Below are positions 24,021 to 33,052 of a stretch of 64,000 bases of DNA, in pieces. Position 1 is the first letter of the stretch; each line of letters opens with the position of its first letter. This stretch comes from Chryseobacterium phosphatilyticum. Its GTDB lineage: Bacteria; Bacteroidota; Bacteroidia; Flavobacteriales; Weeksellaceae. Both the position numbers and the translations under genes were made by a program. Location: the NCBI RefSeq assembly GCF_002899825.2, contig NZ_PPED02000007.1, positions 1 to 64,000 on the forward strand. The letters run 5' to 3'. The notes under the pieces were generated by a model, which was given only the letters and a program-made list of their open reading frames with translations, was not told the DNA's origin and made no database searches.

Positions 24021-25553
24021 ATGAAAAAGTTTCTTTTAATCCTTCTGGGAGTCATTGTTATCCTCGCTGCGGTTGTTTTGATTAAAACCTATACTTATCC
24101 TTTTAAGAAAAACAATCTGGGATCCGGTGAAGGATGGAAGCCTGTAAAAAATGATTCTGCAGTGATGCACCTGTCAGGAGGAATAAAGATTCCTACTGTG
24201 TCTACAGGAAGTTTGGGTGAGTTTAATTATGAGCCATTTGCCCGGTTCAAAGAATACCTGAAAATATCTTATCCTCTGGTGTTTCAACATACTGAAAACG
24301 TTGAGGTCAATCAATATGGTCTTGTGTTCAGACTGAAAGGAACTAATCCGTCATTAGAACCGATTCTTTTCCTTTCCCACATGGATGTTGTGCCTCCGGG
24401 AGATGCAGATATAAAAAATAACGAGGAAAATATATTCCGCCCTGATGATAAACCCCTGGAGCCCGTTTCAAAAGTTGCTGAAGACTGGGATTTTGCTCCT
24501 TTTTCAGGGGCTGTTGCCAACGGAAGAATCTACGGAAGAGGAGCCATTGATATGAAAGGGATGCTCTTCTCTTTAATGGAATCCATGAATAGTTTGATTA
24601 AAAACAAGCAGATTCCCCAACGCGATATTTACCTGGCTTTTGGATTTGATGAAGAAGTAGGAGGTCAGAAAGGAGCGATACAGATTGCAGATTATTTTAA
24701 GAAAAAAGGGTTGAAATTTGATGCCGTGTACGATGAAGGTGGATTGATCATGAGAAAAGGCAATGTAGCCGGAATAGATACTGACGTTGCCGTAGTAGGT
24801 TGTGCTGAAAAAGGATTTCTTTCTGCTAAAATTAAAGTCAAAGGGTTGGGAGGGCATTCTTCTATGCCTCCTATGGAAAGTGCTATCGGGAAAGCTGCAG
24901 TGATCATGCAGCGTTTGGAAGATGATCAGATGAAGCCGGAAATCACTCCGTTAATCAAAGAGTTTTTCACCAATATCGGTGGTGAAATGCCGTTTACTAC
25001 CCGAATGGCACTGGCCAATCAGTGGTTGTTGAAACCTGTATTGATCTCACAACTGACCAAAAATAATACAACCAACGCTTTAGTTAGAACAACAACTGCT
25101 TTAACCATGATGAAAGGGAGTGACGGAACCAATGTTCTCTCTCCGGAAGTGGAATTTGTGGTCAATTTCAGGCTTCTTCCCGGAAACAGTGTTAAAGATG
25201 TCAGAGATCACATTGCCAAAGCAACCAAAGGCTTCGATGTTGAAGTTGAAGAAATTGATAATACAAGAGAAGCTTCTGCCATATCTCCAACCCATACAAA
25301 GGCATTTAAATTAATAGAAGCAGGGGTTAAAGAAATTCATCCTGGTGCTATCGTTACACCTTATCTCACCATGGCGGGTACAGATGCCGGTAAATATGAG
25401 ATTGTAAGCAAAAATGTATACAGGTTTATGCCGATTAAAATCAATAGTGCAGAACAGCAGAGTATCCACAGTACCAACGAATACGTGAGCATTGAAAACT
25501 ATCTGAAAATGATCCACTATTTCGAGTATATGATGAAAAACTATGATAAATAA
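24021..25553 (+). CDS. Membrane-anchored M20 family metallopeptidase
   Basis: The 510-residue protein has an N-terminal membrane anchor (LLILLGVIVILAAVVLI, 4-20), so the enzyme should face the periplasm. Zinc ligands are visible: HMD with H120 and D122, the GAIDMKG aspartate near 177 and DEEVGG near 211-216. The dimerisation insert (GLGGHSSMPPM) follows. The length and anchor fit the carboxypeptidase S / PM20D1 branch, which hydrolyses peptides or N-acyl amino acids. The substrate here is unknown. Confidence 0.87.
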   Translation: MKKFLLILLGVIVILAAVVLIKTYTYPFKKNNLGSGEGWKPVKNDSAVMHLSGGIKIPTVSTGSLGEFNYEPFARFKEYLKISYPLVFQHTENVEVNQYGLVFRLKGTNPSLEPILFLSHMDVVPPGDADIKNNEENIFRPDDKPLEPVSKVAEDWDFAPFSGAVANGRIYGRGAIDMKGMLFSLMESMNSLIKNKQIPQRDIYLAFGFDEEVGGQKGAIQIADYFKKKGLKFDAVYDEGGLIMRKGNVAGIDTDVAVVGCAEKGFLSAKIKVKGLGGHSSMPPMESAIGKAAVIMQRLEDDQMKPEITPLIKEFFTNIGGEMPFTTRMALANQWLLKPVLISQLTKNNTTNALVRTTTALTMMKGSDGTNVLSPEVEFVVNFRLLPGNSVKDVRDHIAKATKGFDVEVEEIDNTREASAISPTHTKAFKLIEAGVKEIHPGAIVTPYLTMAGTDAGKYEIVSKNVYRFMPIKINSAEQQSIHSTNEYVSIENYLKMIHYFEYMMKNYDK

Positions 25554-25554
25554 G

Positions 25555-25586
25555 GAGTTGAAAATAGAAAGTTGAAAATGGAAAAC
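25555..25586. repeat. TTGAAAATGG-type low-complexity repeat, copy 1
   Basis: GTTGAAAAT, GTTGAAAATGG and GGAAAAC words repeat directly after the peptidase stop codon. Relatives lie at 28473-28527 and, inverted, at 56757-56787. Confidence 0.5.
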
Positions 25587-25618
25587 GTAATTTGATCATT
25601 CAATGGGTTGGTCGTTTA

Positions 25619-25780
25619 TTATTTGCTGTAAGGAAATGATGCAGGTTTTATGGTTTTAAGATTGTTGCTGTATTTAGCTCTGTCAAAATAGTATTCATAG
25701 ATTGAAAGGAGATAATCTTTGATTTCGCTCAGAGATGAATAAGGTTTGTCTTTGCCGAATGAAGTGCCTTTGCAAAAGAT
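25619..25780 (-). pseudogene. Short coding remnant, unidentified
   Basis: A minus-strand frame of about 53 codons without a start reads IFCKGTSFGKDKPYSSLSEI, then IYEYYFDRAKYSNN, ending SFPYSK and two stops. Its composition is protein-like, with a clear C-terminal end. It may be the tail of a lost mobile-element or accessory gene. The rest of 25554-26023 holds a low-complexity repeat and AT-rich DNA with no other gene that I see. Confidence 0.35.
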
Positions 25781-26023
25781 CTATAAGATTTACATAAAAA
25801 ATTTGTAAACCTTAGCGTTAAATTTTTAATACTAAATAAAAACCATTGAATGCTGGGATTTCATGCTCAATAATGGTCAAGTTTCAGCCTTTTATCAATT
25901 GGTCTCTCCTTTTTTCTGCTTTCCCTTTGTCAAAGATTTTACAAATTAATTTAAACAAAAAAATATTACGTCAAGTTTTGTCGCATTACGACTATAGCTT
26001 TGTCTCATCAAAATTACAGAGCT

Positions 26024-26719
26024 ATGGAATTGCCATTTTACTTAAACTTTACAGACTTTGAAAGCCAATATTATCATAATCTTGAAAAATGGTTTGAAGA
26101 ATATCATAATACCAGCGAAATAGATTATCTCAAAGCGCTTGCAGATTTATACAGTCCGTATGTGTACTACAACTTTGCAACCGACAGGTTGCAGGCAGAT
26201 GCTTCCATTGAAATTAAAGACTGCTTTTTCCCTTATCATGAGAAAATCGGAATTTCTTTCTGTACTCATTGTGAAAAAGAGTCTGCCTCCGGAAAAAATC
26301 TAAACCATGTATTTGAGTTCAAGAATATCTCCATGATGGAATATGCCCAGCATATTTTGGATAAAGTAAACAGGTATTGCTCAAAAAACAAATCTGCTTT
26401 GGAAGGCAATAAAAGTATTCTGGATTATATCAATCATTACGATAGTATAACTTCTGTAGAAGGAGTAGGCTATTGTATCAGTTACAACCGCCACCAGAAG
26501 GTACTTCCTTTTCTAAAGGCATACCTTCCGTACTACGGACAAACCGTTAATATGGCAACCTACAAAGATTTCATTTTTTCTGTGGTGGATATCGCTGAGT
26601 TTATTGATCAGAAGCTGAAAACGATCCGTGCTTTTGAACATACGATCTATGCAAAGTCAAAATCAGATGCTAAATTCAATGTACAGATGAGCCGTCAGTT
26701 TCTGACCCTATGCAATTAA
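26024..26719 (+). CDS. Conserved hypothetical protein
   Basis: The ATG at 26024 (LPFYLNFTDFESQYY) gives 231 residues; an upstream TTG at 26000 is less likely. The protein is soluble with a CTHCEKESA cysteine pair near residue 83 and a helical C-terminus. No signal peptide or known domain is visible. It is monocistronic and ends at a clear terminator. No function can be proposed. Confidence 0.65.
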   Translation: MELPFYLNFTDFESQYYHNLEKWFEEYHNTSEIDYLKALADLYSPYVYYNFATDRLQADASIEIKDCFFPYHEKIGISFCTHCEKESASGKNLNHVFEFKNISMMEYAQHILDKVNRYCSKNKSALEGNKSILDYINHYDSITSVEGVGYCISYNRHQKVLPFLKAYLPYYGQTVNMATYKDFIFSVVDIAEFIDQKLKTIRAFEHTIYAKSKSDAKFNVQMSRQFLTLCN

Positions 26720-26778
26720 ATTTTACACCATACATTCATACTTAATTATATTGATGGAAGAAATTCTTCCAAATAAGA

Positions 26779-26808
26779 TCCCGGACAGCAATGACCGGGA
26801 CTTTTTTA
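26779..26808 (+). terminator. Terminator after 26024-26719
   Basis: TCCCGG/CCGGGA stem with a 10-base loop followed by CTTTTTTA. Confidence 0.75.
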
Positions 26809-26820
26809 TTAGAAGTAAAA

Positions 26821-27624
26821 CTAGTGCTTTTTATATGGAATATTCCAGATCAGGTCTGCAGCCAGATAATGAACACCTCCATGATGGATACTTCGGCTTC
26901 CTCTGATCAGATCATCCATGTATCCGATATCAACAGTGAAAGGAGAATTCGGAATATTGAACATATAATAGGCAGTAAGACGCATTTCCCGATAACCAAA
27001 GGAATTCCATTCAGAATCCGGTTCGTTCATGTGGCTGATGGAAAAAAGAGCTTCTGCCCCTAAGGCCAGTTTTTGATTGTTTTTGGAAGATAAATTATAG
27101 GTCAATTGACTTTTTATACGGGTTCTGAACTGGAAATCTTCCTCAACTTTATGGAACCCGGCATCAAAAAATTTCCTGAATTCCTGACGAATAGTGTTTT
27201 TCAGTTTTAGCTTTTTTCCAAGATCAAATGTATAGGCATACCGTCCATAAACTCTGAATTCCTGTTCCGTATTTTCTTTTTCATAAGGGGCATCACTTTC
27301 ATAATGAGGTTGCCGGCGATAGCTGATGGCATAGCTATACTGTTGATGGGGAGCAAAGGAATGATAATACTCATGGTTGAGTACCAGAATAGCCTGTTTT
27401 GAAAGCAAATTATCATTGTCAGGACTACTTTTTCTGCCTATGGCAATATAGCTCATCGTAGATCTCTTTCCCAGAGAATCCAATTGACGCTTTACACCAA
27501 AGGCTGACCAGAAGGCGGTATTGGCATCTCCCAAACCTGGCGGGCTGATTTGTGCCCGTAAAAGACCGGTCATACCAACTAATAAAACTAACCCAACGAA
27601 AACTTTCTTTTTACTCAATACCAT
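26821..27624 (-). CDS. DUF2490 family outer membrane protein
   Basis: The ATG at 27624 gives 267 residues with a signal peptide (KKVFVGLVLLVGMTGLLRA-Q). The following PGLGDANTAFWSAFGVKRQLD and the strand-rich body with RQEFRKFF fit the DUF2490 family of predicted beta-barrels. The frame extends upstream another 43 codons but that would put charged residues before the signal peptide. It is convergent with the preceding gene. The role is unknown; outer membrane location is inferred. Confidence 0.78.
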   Translation of the reverse strand: MVLSKKKVFVGLVLLVGMTGLLRAQISPPGLGDANTAFWSAFGVKRQLDSLGKRSTMSYIAIGRKSSPDNDNLLSKQAILVLNHEYYHSFAPHQQYSYAISYRRQPHYESDAPYEKENTEQEFRVYGRYAYTFDLGKKLKLKNTIRQEFRKFFDAGFHKVEEDFQFRTRIKSQLTYNLSSKNNQKLALGAEALFSISHMNEPDSEWNSFGYREMRLTAYYMFNIPNSPFTVDIGYMDDLIRGSRSIHHGGVHYLAADLIWNIPYKKH

Positions 27625-27889
27625 GGACACATTTTTGAATATTACTTTTGAAATCTTCGAAATCATAAGATCAGATAAGAATGTAAAGGATGCGCAGAAG
27701 GAATGATTGATCATAACAAATGTAGAGGCTTTGTCCATAAGATGTTTATTCAAATACTTTTAATGATGTTTGAAAACATGACAAAATAAAGATCAGATTT
27801 AGGATAGATTTAGGAATGATAGAAAATATAACATTCATAGTAACATCATTGCTTACACCATCATGTGAAAATAAGTGATGACAAATAAA
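27625..27889. other. Intergenic stretch upstream of the DUF2490 gene
   Basis: About 265 bases of AT-rich DNA lie between the DUF2490 start and the terminator of the next minus-strand gene. They must hold the DUF2490 promoter; I see no further gene or strong structure. Confidence 0.4.
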
Positions 27890-27917
27890 ATAGAGCACTC
27901 CCTGAGGAGTGCTCTAT
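27890..27917 (-). terminator. Terminator of the 27957-28358 gene
   Basis: ATAGAGCACTCC and GGAGTGCTCTAT form a perfect 12-bp stem around CTGA. On the minus strand it is followed by TTTATTTGT. Confidence 0.75.
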
Positions 27918-27956
27918 CTTGTTGGAATAAGGATTTTGTTATGAATAGGTCGGTCT

Positions 27957-28358
27957 TTATCCTGCTTTACACATAGCGTCCCATGTAGTCCAGAAATGGG
28001 CATTAATAGCGCCGATAGGCGGGTTGATGCTATCCGCAACAATACCTACCATAGAAGCACAGTTTGAATTACAGCCAATTTCGTTATAACTTCCTGCCTG
28101 TGGAGGAATCTGTCGCCATGTACCTGTAGAACCACTTAGTAATTCTACTTTTATTTCAAATATTCCCGAAAGATTGGGAGTTTGAATTTGTTTAGTCGGA
28201 TTCTCACTGGAAATAGAATCGCTCCAGTTTCCCTGTGAAAATGTTACACGCCACGTTGAAATCATTTTAGATGTTTCATTTTGTGGTGAAAGGTATACCC
28301 AGAATTGAGCTCCGTTTCCCAGCTGAAGCTGGCCTGATGAGTTTACATTTGATGCCAT
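27957..28358 (-). CDS. Hypothetical protein, unidentified
   Basis: The 133-residue protein starts MASNVNSSGQLQLGNGAQFW and has no signal peptide. It is rich in Ser, Asn, Gln and Trp, with alternating hydrophobics (WRVTFSQGNW, IFEIKVELLSG) suggesting a beta-sandwich. Three cysteines lie in the C-terminal third (IGCNSNCASM, DAMCKAG). It resembles small secreted or lectin-like proteins in composition but matches no family I know. It has its own terminator. Confidence 0.6.
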   Translation of the reverse strand: MASNVNSSGQLQLGNGAQFWVYLSPQNETSKMISTWRVTFSQGNWSDSISSENPTKQIQTPNLSGIFEIKVELLSGSTGTWRQIPPQAGSYNEIGCNSNCASMVGIVADSINPPIGAINAHFWTTWDAMCKAG

Positions 28359-28472
28359 ATTAAATACGTTTTAGGTGATGAGTTGAGTATTTCAAAGGAA
28401 CAAAGAACCGGGTATTTAAAGTAGAGTATAAATAACCAATTATTATTTTGAGTATAAATACGGAGTTTATTT

Positions 28473-28527
28473 AATTGAAAATTGAAAATTGAAAGTTGAG
28501 AATTGAGAATTAATTGAAAGTTGAAAC
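28473..28527. repeat. TTGAAAATTG-type tandem repeat, copy 2
   Basis: TTGAAAATTGAAAATTGAAA is followed by GTTGAGAATTGAGAATT and TTGAAAGTTGAAAC, about seven imperfect units. The surrounding 28359-28675 region (317 bases) holds only this repeat, the upstream region of the minus-strand gene and the tRNA terminator. Confidence 0.55.
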
Positions 28528-28636
28528 TGAATGGGTGTGATACTAATTTTGCTTGTGTTGATAGAAAAATAACAAACATCAAAAAATCAGACTGCCTAAT
28601 CTGTAGGTAAAAATATTTCTACAGAATAATAAAAAA

Positions 28637-28664
28637 GAAGCCTGTGCTAAATCCAGCACAGGCT
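28637..28664 (-). terminator. Terminator of the tRNA-Ser gene
   Basis: AAGCCTGTGCT and AGCACAGGCTT form an 11-bp stem. On the minus strand CTTTTTTATT follows. Confidence 0.75.
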
Positions 28665-28675
28665 TTGTTTCTTTG

Positions 28676-28762
28676 CAGAAAGGAAGGGATTCGAACCCTC
28701 GATACAGTTACCCGTATACTACCTTTCCAGGGTAGCTCCTTCAACCACTCGGACACCTTTCT
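28676..28762 (-). tRNA. tRNA-Ser (anticodon GGA)
   Basis: Read on the minus strand, acceptor AGAAAGG pairs with CCTTTCT and the discriminator is G. The anticodon arm CTACCCTGGAAAGGTAG shows anticodon GGA, and the T arm is GAGGGTTCGAATCCCTTC. A long variable arm (TATACGGGTAACTGTATC) makes it a type II tRNA of 87 nt. CCA is not encoded. It reads UCC and, by wobble, UCU codons. Confidence 0.93.
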
Positions 28763-28807
28763 TTTTGAGATTGCAAAAATAGAGTATTTTATTGAATTTC
28801 CAAATTA

Positions 28808-29836
28808 TTATTGCAATTTTTCAACAGTTATCTCTCCACAAAGACTCTGAGTGAAGTTGTCGGCGAAATTTCCTGTATAATTAGGGTTGTCGATCAGGTG
28901 CATTGCCTTGGTAATCGCTGTTTCTGCAGTCATATCTCTTCCGGAGATGGCTCCGATTCTTGAGAAAATATTGCTGTTTTCGTACTTGCCAAAAGAGATT
29001 CCTCCTGAAATACACTGACTTACCACTACGATTTCAGTCCCGTTATTTCTGATTTCCTCAAGTGTCTCCTGCGTTTTTTCGCTACTGAAGATAGTCCCGG
29101 AGCCAAAAACCTGCAAAATAAGAACCTTCATCTTAGGAATTTCTCTGAAGTGACTCAGATGCATTCCCGGGAAAATTCTCCAGAACAAAATATCCTCGGA
29201 AATATGTTCGTCAACATGAAATTGGACGTTGGGATCGCAACGGAACAGATTATCTTTGATGATATTTAAATGTACACCCGATTGCCCCAGAATAGGATAA
29301 TTCGGGCTCGCATACGCGTCAAAATATTCTGCAGAGTATTTAAGCGTTCTGTTTCCTCTTAATAATTTGTATTCAAAGTAAATGGCAACTTCCTGGATAA
29401 CGGCTTCGTCATTTTCATAAAGGCTGGCATAATAAAGACTCGTCAAAAGATTTTCTTTAGCATCTGTTCTCAGATCACCAATCGGAAGTTGGGAACCTGT
29501 CATAATCACCGGTTTTCTTAAACCTTTTAACATGAAACTTAAAGCAGATGCTGTATAAGACATGGTATCCGTACCATGGAGAATCAGAAATCCATCATAC
29601 TCATCATAATTTTTGTAAATATAATTAGCGATGACTTTCCATTCTTCAGGACCCATATCCGAAGAATCCAGAGGCTTGGCAAAAGGATGTACGAAAACTT
29701 CACATTCCATCAGCTTCATCTCAGGCATCTTTTCAAATATATTACCAAAATCAAAGGCACGGAGGCTTCCGGTTTCATAATCTTTTTCCATACCAATGGT
29801 TCCACCGGTATAGATAAGCAGGACTTTTCGTTTCAT
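28808..29836 (-). CDS. ansA: Type I L-asparaginase
   Basis: The 342-residue cytosolic enzyme hydrolyses asparagine to aspartate and ammonia. Both threonine motifs are present: TGGTIG at 10-15 with Thr13, and HGTDT at 87-91. No signal peptide is seen, which points to the type I (cytoplasmic) form. The TAATTTTG promoter-like box on the minus strand (29883-29890) lies 46 bases before the start codon. It is transcribed toward tRNA-Ser. Confidence 0.92.
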   Translation of the reverse strand: MKRKVLLIYTGGTIGMEKDYETGSLRAFDFGNIFEKMPEMKLMECEVFVHPFAKPLDSSDMGPEEWKVIANYIYKNYDEYDGFLILHGTDTMSYTASALSFMLKGLRKPVIMTGSQLPIGDLRTDAKENLLTSLYYASLYENDEAVIQEVAIYFEYKLLRGNRTLKYSAEYFDAYASPNYPILGQSGVHLNIIKDNLFRCDPNVQFHVDEHISEDILFWRIFPGMHLSHFREIPKMKVLILQVFGSGTIFSSEKTQETLEEIRNNGTEIVVVSQCISGGISFGKYENSNIFSRIGAISGRDMTAETAITKAMHLIDNPNYTGNFADNFTQSLCGEITVEKLQ

Positions 29837-29998
29837 GTATTATTTTTAATTAAGAAATTGAACCGGGATAAGGTTCATAGTCCAAAATTACGTTAATTTG
29901 CAAAGATTTGAAAATGAATGAAACGCTTATCGTAAAATTTTATAAAAAATAGGGTTATCACGGTAGGTGTTGTCTTGTGATATTGAAAAACTAACTGA

Positions 29999-30673
29999 AT
30001 GCAGATGAAAGAATTAACAGAAACTTATGACTATTTAAAACAATTTTTAACGGAAGAAAGACTGGCAAAAATTGAACATTTCTCACAGGAAAGTTCCGAT
30101 TTTGTACTTCCGGTTGTAGAAGATATCTATCAGTTCCGGAATGCTGCTGCAATTGTACGCTCAGTGGAGGCCTGTGGTTTTCATAAAGTAGTGGCTTTAC
30201 AGGAAGAATATAGTTTTGAACCTAATCTTCGTGTGACAAAAGGGGCAGATACATGGGTTGAGGTAGAGCGACTTCCCCGAAATATGGAATCATTTCAGAA
30301 TATTAAAGACAGGGGATATAAAATAGTAGTCGTTTCGCTGGAGAATAATGCTAAAATGTTACCGGAATATGAAATAACCGAGCCCATTGCTTTGGTTTTT
30401 GGAACAGAGATGGAAGGCGTTTCTCAGGAAATTCTGGATTTTGCAGATGAGACACTGGCTATTCCGATGTATGGCTTTACCAGAAGTTTTAATGTTTCTG
30501 TAGCGGCCTCAATTTGTATGTATGAATTGAAACAAAAGCTGATAAAGTCTGATATTGATTATAAATTAAATGAAGAGAAGCTTTTAAGAATGAAGATTCT
30601 TTGGGCAACCAATTCCATAAAAAGTGGAAAGGAAATTTTAGCAAAATACCAGAAAGAGCATAACCTGAATTGA
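29999..30673 (+). CDS. trmH: TrmH-like SpoU-family RNA 2'-O-methyltransferase
   Basis: The 224-residue SPOUT enzyme shows the three SpoU motifs: FRNAAAIVRS near 47-56, LVFGTEMEGVS near 129-139 and IPMYGFTRSFNVSVAAS near 152-168. The conserved Arg, Glu and Ser/Asn are kept. Length and spacing fit TrmH, which methylates G18 of tRNA, but a related target is possible. It starts a three-gene + strand run with the next two genes. Confidence 0.82.
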   Translation: MQMKELTETYDYLKQFLTEERLAKIEHFSQESSDFVLPVVEDIYQFRNAAAIVRSVEACGFHKVVALQEEYSFEPNLRVTKGADTWVEVERLPRNMESFQNIKDRGYKIVVVSLENNAKMLPEYEITEPIALVFGTEMEGVSQEILDFADETLAIPMYGFTRSFNVSVAASICMYELKQKLIKSDIDYKLNEEKLLRMKILWATNSIKSGKEILAKYQKEHNLN

Positions 30674-30678
30674 ATGGG

Positions 30679-31110
30679 ATGAAAAAATACACCAAATATC
30701 TTTTCTTTTTTTCTGTGTCAATGTCGGTTATTACATTGATCATACAGGAAAACGGGTATAAGGAACTTTATCCGTTTGCCGGTTGGAAGCTGTTTACAGT
30801 ACCGACCGGGGGGGAAGATTCTATGGAAAGATATAAATTGTATGGAATTAAAAACGGTGATACCATAAGAATATTAAACAGGACGGTAGAAAGCTACGAA
30901 GCTAATGATGAGGAAGGGATTGTATACACCTATGCTGAAAGAATTGATAAGAATGAAGATAGAGAAGAAAATAGGAAGAAGCTTTTAATCTTTGCCAAAG
31001 ATACCAGACCGGAATTTCAGAAATATTTGCTGTATAAAGAAAGCTACAACCCCAATGAACTTGGCACAGAGAAAATGCATGTTACTAAAAAACTGATTAT
31101 CGGACTGTAA
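30679..31110 (+). CDS. Hypothetical membrane-anchored protein, partner of the HTTM-type gene
   Basis: The ATG at 30679 gives 143 residues, 5 bases after the trmH stop. One N-terminal membrane segment or uncleaved signal (YLFFFSVSMSVITLII) is followed by a soluble domain with LYPFAGWKLFTVP. The stop overlaps the next ATG in TAATG, so the two are translationally coupled and probably act together. No family name is recognised. Confidence 0.68.
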   Translation: MKKYTKYLFFFSVSMSVITLIIQENGYKELYPFAGWKLFTVPTGGEDSMERYKLYGIKNGDTIRILNRTVESYEANDEEGIVYTYAERIDKNEDREENRKKLLIFAKDTRPEFQKYLLYKESYNPNELGTEKMHVTKKLIIGL

Positions 31111-31955
31111 TGAAATATCCTCAGCTTACTATATTCAACTATAAGATTGCCTATTATGCGATAAGGCTGGTTGGTTTATATTGGCTGTTGGTGCAATATT
31201 TTAGGTTTTCTCAGCTAAGGGGGAGACCTGAAGAAATTTATGAGCCCTACTTTTCGCTGGGAAAGATTATCTTTCCCGAATTTCCGGGAACGCTATTGTT
31301 TGCCGGTCTTTTAATAACCTGTGCAGCATCTATTATTGTTTCAGCCTTTAAGCCATCGTATATCCTTAATGCAGTAATCTTTTTGCTGATGGCAGTTATT
31401 AATCTTCCGTTGTCAGCCAATTTTGGGCTACATCATGATAACCACCTTGTCATATTAGGGTATTTTTTAAGCATTTTTTTACTCCCCAACCATCTTGAGG
31501 AAAAGGATTATAAATTAGTACAGTACTTCTACCTGGGACTTTTAATGACCTATACTTTTGCCGGAGCCAGTAAATTTTTAGGAACAGCCAAAAATATCAT
31601 CAGGCATACCGATAAAATGTTGTGGATAGACAAAAATGCAGCAAAGCTCAATTCATATAATAATTATTGGGTTGCCGATATGACCATACCCACATGGATG
31701 AAGGAAATATATGCTTACGAAAATCTATGGGTGATCCTCACTGTTTCAGGAATACTCCTGCAGCTTCTGTGTTTTCTGGGAGCTTTTAACAGAAAATTGT
31801 TGACTTTCTTTATGCTGTTTATTATTGTATTTCACTTATACAATATAGAATTTGTTCTCGCAGACTTTAGAAATGCTATCCTTTTCATCTTAGCGGCTCT
31901 GTTTCCCTATCATCTATTGATTCCTGTTTCTAAAAAAACAGGAGTGAAGGGTTGA
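31110..31955 (+). CDS. HTTM-type multi-pass membrane protein
   Basis: The 281-residue protein has about seven hydrophobic segments. The topology and motifs (FGLHHDNHL, YTFAGASKF, FHLYNIEF) resemble the HTTM family related to vitamin K-dependent gamma-carboxylase. It is coupled by TAATG to the upstream gene and ends 4 bases from the convergent rsmE. Its substrate is unknown, and the family call is moderate. Confidence 0.65.
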   Translation: MKYPQLTIFNYKIAYYAIRLVGLYWLLVQYFRFSQLRGRPEEIYEPYFSLGKIIFPEFPGTLLFAGLLITCAASIIVSAFKPSYILNAVIFLLMAVINLPLSANFGLHHDNHLVILGYFLSIFLLPNHLEEKDYKLVQYFYLGLLMTYTFAGASKFLGTAKNIIRHTDKMLWIDKNAAKLNSYNNYWVADMTIPTWMKEIYAYENLWVILTVSGILLQLLCFLGAFNRKLLTFFMLFIIVFHLYNIEFVLADFRNAILFILAALFPYHLLIPVSKKTGVKG

Positions 31956-31959
31956 AATA

Positions 31960-32655
31960 CTAAATCATTTTGTTGTAATTCCAGGCAGCTACAAAAACGC
32001 CGGCAGTTTCAGTTCTCAATCGTTGATTGCCCAATGAAACCGCTTTGATATTATTGTCTGCCAAGAACGAAATTTCCTTCTCAGAAAAATCTCCTTCAGG
32101 ACCAATTAAGAAAGTAATCTGTTCCATTTTGGGAATATGATTCAGGTCAATTCTTTCCAGATTTTCATGACAGTGTGCCACAAAGGTATTTTCAGGATCA
32201 GTATTTTTCAGAAAGTCTGTGAGTTTTATGGCGTCATTGATAACAGGAAAATGAAATCTCAGACTTTGTTTTGATGCCGCAATACTTTGCTTTCTGAGCT
32301 TATCGACATTGATTATTTTACGTTCCGTCTTTTCAGTGATAATAATAGTGATGTCAGAAATTCCCATTTCCACAGCTTTTTCCACAAAAAATTCGATGCG
32401 GTCAATATTTTTAGTGGGAGCAATGGCAATATGAAGTTTTGGAGTAAAGTCCGGTAGATTTTCTTTCATCTCAGCGATTTCAATACCTGCTTTTTTTCCT
32501 TCTATAACCAGTTTTCCTGATGCCAGATTTCCTTTTCCATCAGTCACATAGATGTCTTCTCCGGCTTTCATCCGAAGAACCTTTACGATATGCTGTTGTT
32601 CCTCGTCATTAATGATGACTTTATTATCTGCTATATGTCCGTAGAATAATTTCAT
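31960..32655 (-). CDS. rsmE: 16S rRNA (uracil1498-N3)-methyltransferase
   Basis: The 231-residue SPOUT enzyme has an N-terminal PUA-like domain (EEQQHIVKVLRMKAGEDIYVTDG) and a C-terminal knot with FLIGPEGDFSEKEI and SLGNQRLRTETAG. These are hallmark RsmE motifs. It follows 32657-33052 by one base in a minus-strand operon with tsaD, linking two translation-fidelity functions. Confidence 0.93.
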   Translation of the reverse strand: MKLFYGHIADNKVIINDEEQQHIVKVLRMKAGEDIYVTDGKGNLASGKLVIEGKKAGIEIAEMKENLPDFTPKLHIAIAPTKNIDRIEFFVEKAVEMGISDITIIITEKTERKIINVDKLRKQSIAASKQSLRFHFPVINDAIKLTDFLKNTDPENTFVAHCHENLERIDLNHIPKMEQITFLIGPEGDFSEKEISFLADNNIKAVSLGNQRLRTETAGVFVAAWNYNKMI

Positions 32656-32656
32656 A

Positions 32657-33052
32657 TCATATATCCTGAGTTAAGAATGCTACACCGGTTTTGATGGTAG
32701 TATATATATCAGTATCACATTCGCGGTAAGTACACATGAATATTTCTTCTATCCATTTATTATTGATAAAAATCAGATTTAAATATTCCTGCTTTCTTAA
32801 GTTATTTTTAATTGACAAGTAGTCTCCTTCTTTGGGAGTATAAGGGAAACTAAAAAGGTGCTCCGAATTTATCTTTTCCAGAATTTCATCTTTTACATCC
32901 TGAATATATCCTTTTTCAGAACTTGATGGGAAATAATCTGTTGAATTTTCCGAATCATTACTTTTTCCTGTAATGGTTTCTAACACCCAGTAATATTTTG
33001 AATTCTTTTTAGAATGTGTTCCCAGTATTTTTTCTTCTAAGAGTATTTTCAT
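32657..33052 (-). CDS. Hypothetical protein between tsaD and rsmE
   Basis: The 131-residue acidic, soluble protein has no recognised domain. Its start overlaps the tsaD stop by 4 bases and its stop lies 1 base before rsmE, so it is inside the operon. Aromatic and lysine content is high (KKNSKYYWVLETITGK). A role in translation is only suggested by neighbours. Confidence 0.65.
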   Translation of the reverse strand: MKILLEEKILGTHSKKNSKYYWVLETITGKSNDSENSTDYFPSSSEKGYIQDVKDEILEKINSEHLFSFPYTPKEGDYLSIKNNLRKQEYLNLIFINNKWIEEIFMCTYRECDTDIYTTIKTGVAFLTQDI

